Assembly: GCF_000199675.1 (NCBI RefSeq)
Contig: NC_014960.1
Span: forward strand, 1,984,001 to 2,048,000
Reading direction: 5' to 3'
Length of the DNA stretch: 64,000 bases
Source: Anaerolinea thermophila UNI-1
Lineage (GTDB): Bacteria; Chloroflexota; Anaerolineae; Anaerolineales; Anaerolineaceae
Shown: piece by piece, positions 17,962 to 24,883 of the stretch
Position numbering within the stretch: the stretch's first letter is position 1
Layout of the letters: each line of letters starts with the position of its first letter
Made by a program: the position numbers and the translations under genes
Notes under the pieces: model-generated
The model's database searches: none
The model's input: the letters and a program-made list of their open reading frames with translations, nothing else
Told to the model about the DNA's origin: nothing

Positions 17962-18032
17962 CTGGGGGCAAAGGATTCGAACCTCTACAAACAGATCCAG
18001 AGTCTGTCGTCCTGCCATTAGACGAGCCCCCA
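17962..18032 (-). tRNA. tRNA-Gln (anticodon CTG)
   Basis: A 71-base cloverleaf. The acceptor stem TGGGGGC pairs with GCCCCCA. The anticodon stem ACAGA/TCTGT closes the loop CTCTGGA with anticodon CTG. The T arm has the canonical TTCGAAT loop. The 3' CCA is not encoded. Confidence 0.93.
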
Positions 18033-18059
18033 ATATAACCTCTCTTCGAGGTATTTGAG

Positions 18060-18131
18060 TGGCGAGGGTGGGATTCGAACCCACAACCAATGGCTTATGA
18101 GTCCACTGCTCCACCGTTGAGCTACCTCGCC
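18060..18131 (-). tRNA. tRNA-Met (anticodon CAT), elongator type
   Basis: A 72-base cloverleaf with acceptor GGCGAGG/CCTCGCC, D stem GCTC/GAGC, anticodon loop CTCATAA and a perfect T stem GTGGG/CCCAC with TTCGAAT. Position 31-39 of the anticodon stem is an A-G mismatch. A lysidine-modified tRNA-Ile with the same anticodon is the alternative. CCA is not encoded. It lies 27 bases upstream of tRNA-Gln. Confidence 0.88.
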
Positions 18132-18168
18132 AGAGCGATGTGTATTTTAAGACGAAGTGCTTAAAATG

Positions 18169-19134
18169 TCAATTCTTCAGGGCTGTTTTTTGAGAATTTT
18201 CTGCCGAGTAAGAAATGGGGTCAACATCCTGGCGTTGCTCGTCACCAACATTCTGAATCCCGCGAGGGTAATAGAATGTTTCTCTTAACTGGGGTGTCAC
18301 CACGCCAGGATGACGATACCCTCTGTAGGTGCCCCAAAACTGCATCAAACGGAACCAAAATATAGAAGTGATGTCACCCAATGGAGTTTTTTGTCTCAAA
18401 GCATACCAAGTATCATAAAAAATGTTCTCTATGCTCAGCCGGAAAAAATCATACAAACTGAAATGGGCTTCAGGGAAAATCCGTTTGAACGCCATTGCTT
18501 CCCGTCGATAACGGTTATAAACCCCTTTAGGGGTTTCCTGATGGATATGAATAATTTCCGCTTCGGAGACATACGCTACCCGATACCCCTGACTTACTGC
18601 CCATTTTGCCCAGGCAACATCCTCTAATCCGGTAAGGGTTTCGTCGTAAGGATGCTTTTCCCAGAGAAAACGCCGGATAGCAGCATTTGCATTGTTACAG
18701 AACGGTGTGTTCTGTTGCCAATTGCTCTTTTCGGGAAACCACTGGTAGAAAATTTGTTTTTCCGAGAACTTTGCGGTTTGTGGTCCGCGTTGTTTTCCAT
18801 AGGTCAAGCCCACCTGAGGATCGCTAAAAGGCTCCAGCAATCGTTCGAGCCAATCGGGATAAACAGGATAAACATGAGCACTGGCGATAACAATAAATTC
18901 TCTTGTGGACTCGGAAATGCCCAAATTCAATGAGCGCCCAAATGTAAATTCTCTGGATGGGATATGGCAAATTTTTGCGCCGTACGATTGTGCAATTGCC
19001 ACCGTGGAATCGGTTGACCCCGAGTCCACCAGAATAACTTCAACATCTTGAACCGTTTGATGTCGAATGCCTTCCAATAGTCTGGGCAAGTGTCTTGATT
19101 CATTGAAAGCGCGGATCACAATGGAACAATTCAC
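18169..19134 (-). CDS. family 2 glycosyltransferase (rhamnosyltransferase-like)
   Basis: A GT-A fold transferase. It begins VNCSIVIRAFNESRHLPRLL and carries the nucleotide-binding VDSGSTDST motif. NNANAAIRR and ETLTGLEDVAWAKWA supply the acceptor/catalytic acidic region typical of the rhamnosyltransferase-like group. It would transfer a sugar from a nucleotide donor to a cell-envelope glycan. I prefer the GTG at 19134 because GGGGTGG lies 6 bases upstream and family members start at this point. An in-frame ATG at 19200 would add 22 atypical residues and has no ribosome binding site. It sits between tRNA-His and tRNA-Met on the same strand. Confidence 0.8.
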   Translation of the reverse strand: MNCSIVIRAFNESRHLPRLLEGIRHQTVQDVEVILVDSGSTDSTVAIAQSYGAKICHIPSREFTFGRSLNLGISESTREFIVIASAHVYPVYPDWLERLLEPFSDPQVGLTYGKQRGPQTAKFSEKQIFYQWFPEKSNWQQNTPFCNNANAAIRRFLWEKHPYDETLTGLEDVAWAKWAVSQGYRVAYVSEAEIIHIHQETPKGVYNRYRREAMAFKRIFPEAHFSLYDFFRLSIENIFYDTWYALRQKTPLGDITSIFWFRLMQFWGTYRGYRHPGVVTPQLRETFYYPRGIQNVGDEQRQDVDPISYSAENSQKTALKN

Positions 19135-19228
19135 AAGCAACCACCCCGTCAAGTCAGGACTTAAAAAATTTCGAGACAACCCCTTCTTACCATAAATCAT
19201 AAGGTTGTCTCTATATTATCGAGTAATA

Positions 19229-19304
19229 TGGGGTGCCTGGACGGTTTCGAACCCTCAACCTCTTGATCCACAGTCAAGCGCTCTGCCATTGAGCTACAGG
19301 CACC
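19229..19304 (-). tRNA. tRNA-His (anticodon GTG)
   Basis: The cloverleaf includes the His-specific extra G at position -1. The acceptor GTGCCTG/CAGGCAC is extended by G-1:C73, and the 3' CCA is encoded. The anticodon stem CTTGA/TCAAG closes CTGTGGA with anticodon GTG. The T stem GAGGG/CCGTC has a G-G mismatch at 51-63 (position 19242 on the plus strand), which is unusual. It lies 24 bases downstream of hisS. Confidence 0.92.
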
Positions 19305-19327
19305 ATATTTTTGCGCGCATTATTTTA

Positions 19328-20608
19328 TCATACCCTCTCGCTCTGTGCAAGAATTTGACGTACACGCTCACCGACATTCTCCACAGAGACAAGTTCCTGA
19401 TTGCGCTGATGAAGGTCCTTCAAAGCAACCTGTCCAGCAGAAATCTCATCGGGTCCATAAATCACTGCAAAGCGAATCCCGGCGCGGTCAGCAAATTTCA
19501 ATTGCTTTTGGAGTTTTGCCGCTTCGGGATACCAGACTACTTTCAACCCCTGCTCACGCAAGCGAGCCGCTAAAGCGAAGGACTGCGGCAACCGTTCAAG
19601 ATCAAAAACAGTCACCAAAACTTGCGCAGGTGCAGTTTCAAGCGCCGGCAATTTGCCATACTTCTCTAATACCAGTGTGATCATCACATCTCCCATGGCA
19701 AACCCCACCCCAGGGAGCGGCTCTCCACCCACATTGGCTACGAGATTATCGTAGTGCCCTCCCCCCAGGATGGAACGTCCACCGTCCAGATCTTTTGCCT
19801 CGAATACTGTGCCGGTGTAATAGTCCAACCCACGAATGATTTGGGGAGCAAATTCAACATACTCGCGGATTCCCATTCCTTCCAACAGTTCAAACACGCG
19901 CTTGAGTTCGTCCGAAGTTTCCCAAAGGGATTCATTGACCAGCAAACTTTCCAGTCCGGATAATTGTTCCTGAGTAAGTCCAAAATCGAATGCATATTGT
20001 CGCCATTCTGGCAAAGGTAATTTTTCTTTACGGTCAATGAGGCGGAACACATCCCTTTTCTGGCCTTCTCGTATGCCCAAATTTTCCAGTTGAACATCCA
20101 TCAGTCGACGATTATTCACAAGCAATTTGACCTGTTGCGAGGTCAAGCCCACACTCTTGAAAAATTCCACTGCCACCGCGAGCAGTTCTGCATCGGCTTC
20201 AATCGCCTGAGAGCCAATAATATCAATGTTCCACTGGAAAAACTCCCGTGTGCGCCCTTTTTGAGGACGTTCATATCGCCAGAAAGGGCCAAAAGACCAC
20301 CACCGTAAAGGGTAAACCAGTTCATTCTGACGCTGGGCAACCATTCGGGCTAACGTTGGAGTGAGCTCAGGACGCAGAGCAATATAATCGCCTCCGCGAT
20401 CCTGAAAAACGAAGGATTGCTCATTGACCAGTTCCTCTCCTGATTTTGCGGCATATAAGTCAACTCGTTCCAGGAAAGGACCCTCGTATTCCTGATACCC
20501 GAACTTTTCAGAAACCTCCCGGATTCTGGCATACAACCAGTTTCGAACTGCCATGATTTCCGGATAAAAATCTCTTGTCCCTTTAACAGAAGGCACGATT
20601 GCTTTCAT
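19328..20608 (-). CDS. hisS: histidine--tRNA ligase
   Basis: A class II aminoacyl-tRNA synthetase of 426 residues, the normal length. Motif 1/2 region: GTRDFYPEIMAVRNWLY at the N-terminus and ALRPELTPTLARMVAQRQNE near residues 77-96. The histidine-specific motifs are RGLDYYTGTVFEA and ILGGGHYDNLVANVGG, and motif 3 is PGVGFAMGD. The C-terminal anticodon-binding domain follows. It charges tRNA-His, whose gene lies immediately downstream on the same strand, so enzyme and substrate may be cotranscribed. Confidence 0.95.
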   Translation of the reverse strand: MKAIVPSVKGTRDFYPEIMAVRNWLYARIREVSEKFGYQEYEGPFLERVDLYAAKSGEELVNEQSFVFQDRGGDYIALRPELTPTLARMVAQRQNELVYPLRWWSFGPFWRYERPQKGRTREFFQWNIDIIGSQAIEADAELLAVAVEFFKSVGLTSQQVKLLVNNRRLMDVQLENLGIREGQKRDVFRLIDRKEKLPLPEWRQYAFDFGLTQEQLSGLESLLVNESLWETSDELKRVFELLEGMGIREYVEFAPQIIRGLDYYTGTVFEAKDLDGGRSILGGGHYDNLVANVGGEPLPGVGFAMGDVMITLVLEKYGKLPALETAPAQVLVTVFDLERLPQSFALAARLREQGLKVVWYPEAAKLQKQLKFADRAGIRFAVIYGPDEISAGQVALKDLHQRNQELVSVENVGERVRQILAQSERV

Positions 20609-20704
20609 CTTGACTCTCCCGTTCTAGATTTTAACATGGAAATCCATTATTCCGAATTTTCCATTGGGTATTCTGGGGTAAAATCAATAAAAATTTCTGT
20701 GTGG

Positions 20705-21091
20705 ATGAACCATATGAATCTGAATGAACTTGCCGAGTTAATCAACGGTAAATACCTTAATCAAACTACGCCCACTCTTAAGGAAATTAAGGGAGCGTTT
20801 GCCGCAGATTTAATGTCAGATGTGCTGGCAACCATCCAGCCCCATGCGGTGCTGATTACTGGCCTATGTAACCCTCAAGTTATTCGGACTGCAGTGATGG
20901 CAGATATCACTGCAATCGTCTTTGTACGGGGGAAACAACCGCCACAGGAAACCATTGATCTGGCAGATGAAGAGTCCATTCCCATTATTTCCACCCCAAT
21001 GGGAATGTACGAAGTGTGCGGCAAGTTATATGTAGCGGGGTTGTCCAGCCTTGAACAGGTTGTCAATCCGGATGAATGTGATTGCGGGTAA
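20705..21091 (+). CDS. DRTGG-domain protein 1
   Basis: A protein of 128 residues (125 if the ATG at 20714 is used) made of one DRTGG-type domain: MNLNELAELINGKYL, then DLMSDVLATIQPHAVLITG and a core ending STPMGMYEVCGKLYVAGL. DRTGG domains are thought to be ligand-sensing regulatory modules and recur in gene clusters of HydABC-type hydrogenases in Firmicutes and Thermotogae. It is the first gene of a plus-strand cluster and is divergent from hisS. A related paralogue lies two genes downstream. Function is not established. Confidence 0.75.
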   Translation: MNHMNLNELAELINGKYLNQTTPTLKEIKGAFAADLMSDVLATIQPHAVLITGLCNPQVIRTAVMADITAIVFVRGKQPPQETIDLADEESIPIISTPMGMYEVCGKLYVAGLSSLEQVVNPDECDCG

Positions 21092-21099
21092 CGGTTGAT

Positions 21100-22098
21100 A
21101 TGAGTGCCGAACCTCCTCTCCGAAAAACGCTGACCGATCAGGATATCCAGCAAATCACCCGTACAGAGGAACTGGCATATGAGTTAAAGGTGGAGGAAGT
21201 CATGAGCCGGGATGTTAAATGTTTGCATCCCGACATGCTCATGCACCAAGCCCTGGAGTTATTTCGAAATGAACGCATTTCTGGTGCTCCAGTCACCTGT
21301 GACTCAACCCTTTGTGGGGTTCTCAGTATGGAAGACTTAATCCGATGCCTCCTGAACCAGGACCTGGATGCCAGAATTTCTGCATATATGACCCCCAACC
21401 CATTTTACATTCACCCCGCTGACCCGGTAATAGAAGCCTTGAAATTATTTGTCTCCACAAGACACGGGCGGTTGCCGGTCATCGATCAGGACCGGAAAGT
21501 TGTGGGAATCTTAACCAAGGGCGATATTACAGTAGGACTGCTGAAGGCGCTTCAAAAAGACTTTCAAGCCGAGGAAATTCGCAGATACCGTGCCAGCCAC
21601 TTATTTGAAGATATTGTTTCGGATCGCACCAGTCTTATTCTTCGTTACCAAATCAAACCCCGCGATTTTACACATGGAGGCGCCGCATCCAGTAACATCA
21701 AGCGGGCTCTTCTCCGCCTTGGCGCAAGCCCAAACATTGCTCGACGTTGTGGAATTGCCGCTTACGAAGCGGAAATGAATCTCATCATTCATACAACAAA
21801 CGGGGGCGTTATCCGCGTTGAAATCGAACCTCACCAGATCACCCTGGAAGCGACCGACGATGGGCCAGGCATACGCGATATTGACCTCGCTATGCAACCG
21901 GGTTATTCGACAGCCACAGAGGAAATTCGCGAATTAGGATTTGGAGCGGGAATGGGGTTAGTCAATATTCGGCGATGTGTGGATCAATTCCGCCTGGAAT
22001 CCACCTGGGGTAAAGGTACTCGTCTGAGAGTAAGAATTTTCATGAATCCGGAAGAATCATCAAAAAGCACTTCAGAAAACGAAAGGGAGAACCGATGA
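21100..22098 (+). CDS. CBS-pair protein with GHKL-type ATPase domain
   Basis: A 332-residue fusion. Two CBS motifs are visible (VEEVMSRDVKCLHPDMLMHQ near residue 30; ISAYMTPNPFYIHPADPVIE near 95). They are followed by a linker and a serine-kinase/anti-sigma-like ATPase domain with N-box EAEMNLIIHT, G1 TDDGPGIRDID and G2 GAGMGLVNIRR. CBS pairs bind adenine nucleotides, so the protein may sense energy or NAD state and act by phosphorylation or binding. The ATG at 21100 starts 8 bases after the previous stop; an in-frame TTG at 21082 is less likely. The end overlaps the next gene by 4 bases. Confidence 0.82.
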   Translation: MSAEPPLRKTLTDQDIQQITRTEELAYELKVEEVMSRDVKCLHPDMLMHQALELFRNERISGAPVTCDSTLCGVLSMEDLIRCLLNQDLDARISAYMTPNPFYIHPADPVIEALKLFVSTRHGRLPVIDQDRKVVGILTKGDITVGLLKALQKDFQAEEIRRYRASHLFEDIVSDRTSLILRYQIKPRDFTHGGAASSNIKRALLRLGASPNIARRCGIAAYEAEMNLIIHTTNGGVIRVEIEPHQITLEATDDGPGIRDIDLAMQPGYSTATEEIRELGFGAGMGLVNIRRCVDQFRLESTWGKGTRLRVRIFMNPEESSKSTSENERENR

Positions 22099-22457
22099 AC
22101 CTGACACTCGGACAGATTGCCAAGACGTTAAACCTGGATCTTCTCACCCAATCGGTGGATTGGGAAGAAATTCGTCCCACTGCTGGGTACACGTCAGATA
22201 TGTTGAGTTGTGTTATGGCTGGCGCCCCTCATCGGAGTATCTGGATCACTTTACAGGCTCACATGAATATCATTGCTGTGGCTGCCTTGCTGGAACTTTC
22301 TGCAGTAATTATTACCGAAGGCGCACAACCTGAACCCAATACCATTGAAAAAGCCAATGAAAAAGGAGTTATTCTGTTCTCCACCAAAGCCAGTTCTTTT
22401 GAGGTCGCTGGGCGTTTATGGGAGATGGGATTACGCGCTGTTTCCTCTGAGGAATGA
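22095..22457 (+). CDS. DRTGG-domain protein 2
   Basis: A 120-residue single DRTGG-type domain paralogous to the protein encoded at 20705. It has the same layout of N-terminal helix, a central segment ending VMAGAPHRSIWITLQAHMNI, and a closing FSTKASSFEVAGRLWEMGL. The start overlaps the stop of the CBS-ATPase gene (ATGA), so it is translationally coupled. The two DRTGG proteins could form a heteromer with the CBS-ATPase between them; that is inference. Confidence 0.75.
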   Translation: MNLTLGQIAKTLNLDLLTQSVDWEEIRPTAGYTSDMLSCVMAGAPHRSIWITLQAHMNIIAVAALLELSAVIITEGAQPEPNTIEKANEKGVILFSTKASSFEVAGRLWEMGLRAVSSEE

Positions 22458-22466
22458 ACCTTTTTC

Positions 22467-23213
22467 ATGAGTACATTCATCAGAGCAGAGTTTCACATTC
22501 ACACAGTTTTATCCCCTTGCGCGGATATCGAAATGATTCCGCCTTTGATTGTGGAACAAGCCTTAAGTCGAAACATTCATCTTATTGCTATTACCGACCA
22601 CAACCACACAGCCAACATCGAAGCGGTTCAGAAGGCCGCCGAAGGTACCCCCTTAAAAGTTCTCCCTGGAATGGAATTACAAACTTCTGAGGAAGTCCAC
22701 GTTTTGTGTTTATTCGAGAAACTGGAGCAAGCCAAAGCCTTTCAGAAAATTGTTGATGAGCATTTACCCAATTTGGAAAATAATATTGATTTTTTCGGAG
22801 AACAGTTCGTTGTAGATGAAACCGGCGATTTCCTTCGCAGAGAAGAACGACTGCTTCTTACTTCAACCAGCCTAAACTTACACCAGGCATGGGAAGAAGT
22901 CCAGGCTTTAGGAGGACTTTTCATTCCTGCACACGTTAACCGGAAAGCCTTTGGATTGCTCCCTACACTGGGAATGATCCCTCTGGATACACCCATTGAG
23001 ATAGTAGAAATTTCCCGAGACCTTCCCAAGGAAAAAGTTTGTGAACTTTATCCACAAATCTGCTCCACACCATTCATTCAAAGCGGTGATGCCCATTTTC
23101 TGGACGACATTCTGGGGTGGAATCATCTCTGGATACCGGAAATTTCGTTGAAAGAAATTTCGCTGGCCATTCAAAGCCTTTCTCCGCAACGACATCAGAT
23201 TATTTCTGATTAA
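22467..23213 (+). CDS. PHP-domain metal-dependent phosphoesterase
   Basis: A 248-residue protein of the PHP superfamily. The first metal motif is EFHIHTVLSPCADIEM near residue 9, then ITDHNHTANIEAV near 42. PAHVNRKAFGLL and SGDAHFLDDI supply later His/Asp ligands. Likely a phosphatase or nucleotide-cleaving enzyme. PHP genes recur in HydABC-type clusters, where their role is unknown. It starts 9 bases after the second DRTGG gene. A 160-base gap follows before the first NuoE-like gene. Confidence 0.82.
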   Translation: MSTFIRAEFHIHTVLSPCADIEMIPPLIVEQALSRNIHLIAITDHNHTANIEAVQKAAEGTPLKVLPGMELQTSEEVHVLCLFEKLEQAKAFQKIVDEHLPNLENNIDFFGEQFVVDETGDFLRREERLLLTSTSLNLHQAWEEVQALGGLFIPAHVNRKAFGLLPTLGMIPLDTPIEIVEISRDLPKEKVCELYPQICSTPFIQSGDAHFLDDILGWNHLWIPEISLKEISLAIQSLSPQRHQIISD

Positions 23214-23282
23214 GTTTTTACCGATATTCGTCCGGTTTCATCTGAATTGACAACTCTCATTTGTTTATATGACATTTGATAA

Positions 23283-23312
23283 TTGACCACTCTTGTTTTG
23301 AAAGGGTAAACT
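23283..23312 (+). promoter_or_regulatory. possible promoter ahead of the first NuoE-like gene
   Basis: TTGACC (23283-23288) and TAAACT (23307-23312) are spaced by 18 bases within the only sizeable gap of this part of the cluster. The -10 match is moderate, so this is tentative. Confidence 0.35.
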
Positions 23313-23374
23313 CATGTAGGTTTTCAAGAGATATTTATATATTTTGTATCCAATTTATGCATTCGGAGCAACTT

Positions 23375-23893
23375 ATGCTGAAATCCATTACCGTACCTGA
23401 AAATGACCCCATTGCGATCGAGGAAAAACGCGCCATCATAGATCAAATCTTAGAGCAAAACAAGCACTTGCCCGGCGGTTTAATGGTGATTTTAAACGAA
23501 GTCCAAAGCCAGATAGGCTTCATCTCCGAGCCCATGCAACAATATATTGCCAACAAACTGCATGTGCCGGTAAGCACCGTTCACGGTGTGGTATCCTTTT
23601 ATTCCTTCTTTACCACTACCCCCCGAGGTAAACACACCATTAAGTTTTGTATGGGAACTGCCTGTTATGTCGGCGGCACCCCTCAACTGATTGAAAAAGC
23701 CAAACAAGTCTTGGGAATTGATCCGGGGGAAACGACACCCGACGGACAGATTACTCTTGAACTATGCCGTTGTGTGGGGGCTTGCAGTCAAGCCCCGGTG
23801 ATTGTGGTGGATGAAGAAATTCAGGGACGCGTTCGCCCGAACAAGTTCCCTCAACTGCTCAGACTGATTCAAGACGAGCAAAAGGGGTCGTGA
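23375..23893 (+). CDS. NuoE-like [2Fe-2S] subunit (HydC type), copy 1
   Basis: A 172-residue thioredoxin-like subunit. The four [2Fe-2S] ligands are present as CMGTAC (C-x4-C) and CRCVGAC, whose last Cys pair forms C-x3-C. An N-terminal four-helix region includes PGGLMVILNEVQSQIGF. It transfers electrons next to the FMN-containing NuoF/HydB subunit encoded three genes later. I choose the ATG at 23375 because CGGAGC lies 7 bases upstream; longer starts at 23276 or 23357 lack a ribosome binding site. The stop overlaps the next gene's GTG. Confidence 0.88.
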   Translation: MLKSITVPENDPIAIEEKRAIIDQILEQNKHLPGGLMVILNEVQSQIGFISEPMQQYIANKLHVPVSTVHGVVSFYSFFTTTPRGKHTIKFCMGTACYVGGTPQLIEKAKQVLGIDPGETTPDGQITLELCRCVGACSQAPVIVVDEEIQGRVRPNKFPQLLRLIQDEQKGS

Positions 23894-24450
23894 AAGAACT
23901 GGCTTTACACTTACTGGATATTGCTCACAACAGTGTTTCGGCAAATGCACGAAACATTACGATTGAGGTTGTAGAAGATACTCGATCTGATTTACTCACC
24001 CTTGTGGTGAAGGACGACGGCAAAGGCATGGACGCCCAAATGGTTCAACAGGTTGTCGATCCATTTGTAACCAGTCGAACGACCCGGAATGTAGGACTGG
24101 GCATTCCCCTGCTGAAAGCCGCGGCAGAAGCCTGTGGAGGTAATCTGGAGATTCATTCCACCCCAGGTAAGGGTACCGAAGTCATTGTTACCTTTCAACG
24201 AAGCCACATTGACCGCATGCCTCTTGGAAACCTTGCAGAAACCTTCTTCACCCTGGTGGTAGGATGTCCAGAAGTCCACTGGAAATTTGTCTACCAGGTG
24301 GACGACAATCAGTATGAATTTGATGACACTTTGGTTAAACAGGAACTTGGTGACGTCCCACTGTCGGACCCTCTGGTACTGAACTATTTACGTGATGAAT
24401 TGGAATCCGGCATTAAGACGCTCCAGGCATCCTTTTCAGAAATCTCATAA
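23890..24450 (+). CDS. GHKL-type ATP-binding protein
   Basis: A 186-residue protein starting at GTG. The N-terminal 110 residues form a histidine-kinase-like ATPase domain with N-box DIAHNSVSANA, G1 DDGKGMD, the flexible lid and G2 GLGIPLLKAAAEA. There is no phospho-acceptor helix, so it is not a complete sensor kinase. The C-terminal about 75 residues are unassigned. Such stand-alone ATPases occur between NuoE- and NuoF-like genes in HydABC-type clusters; the role is unknown. It overlaps the preceding NuoE-like gene by 4 bases. Confidence 0.82.
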   Translation: MKELALHLLDIAHNSVSANARNITIEVVEDTRSDLLTLVVKDDGKGMDAQMVQQVVDPFVTSRTTRNVGLGIPLLKAAAEACGGNLEIHSTPGKGTEVIVTFQRSHIDRMPLGNLAETFFTLVVGCPEVHWKFVYQVDDNQYEFDDTLVKQELGDVPLSDPLVLNYLRDELESGIKTLQASFSEIS

Positions 24451-24466
24451 GCATGAGGAGCCATGT

Positions 24467-24835
24467 ATGGACAGGGTAAAAAGCCTTGAGGACCTGAAGA
24501 AACTTCGCGAACAAGCCCTTGAGAAGCGAAAATTAAAAACAGCATCAGGGGAAGTACAAATTATTGTGGGAATGGGCACGGTTGGTATCGCTGCTGGAGC
24601 CCGTGAAACCTTGAAAGCCATTCTAGAATTCATCGAGAAGGAAAATCTCTCGGGAATCACTGTACGTCAGACCGGCAACATTGGCTGGGATTCGTATGAA
24701 CCGATTGTACAGGTGGTCATTGGGGATCAGCCCAAAGTTACCTATGGCAAGGTTACCCCTGATGTGGCTATTCGCATCATGAAAGAGCATGTTCTCAACG
24801 GACAGGTGGTCAAAGACTTCATGCTGGAAGGCTAA
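24467..24835 (+). CDS. thioredoxin-like ferredoxin-fold protein lacking cluster cysteines
   Basis: A 122-residue protein with the fold of the N-terminal domain of HydB/NuoF-type subunits. The first ligand loop reads VGMGTVGIAAGARET, where family members have two cysteines. The second reads RQTGNIGWDSYEPIVQV, where members have C-x3-C. All four positions lack Cys, so a [2Fe-2S] cluster is not expected. The C-terminal VTYGKVTPDVAIRIMKEHVL segment is normal. The start at 24467 follows GAGGAGCC. The protein may be structural. It precedes a NuoF-like gene whose own N-terminal domain is degenerate too. Confidence 0.8.
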   Translation: MDRVKSLEDLKKLREQALEKRKLKTASGEVQIIVGMGTVGIAAGARETLKAILEFIEKENLSGITVRQTGNIGWDSYEPIVQVVIGDQPKVTYGKVTPDVAIRIMKEHVLNGQVVKDFMLEG

Positions 24836-24883
24836 AGGTTTGCCGCCTCGTCCAGAACTTAACAAAACAGAAGGTGGTTTATT

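Noticed and set aside
23276..23374. A longer N-terminus for the first NuoE-like protein
   Set aside because: The added residues do not match the family and have no ribosome binding site; the ATG at 23375 follows CGGAGC.
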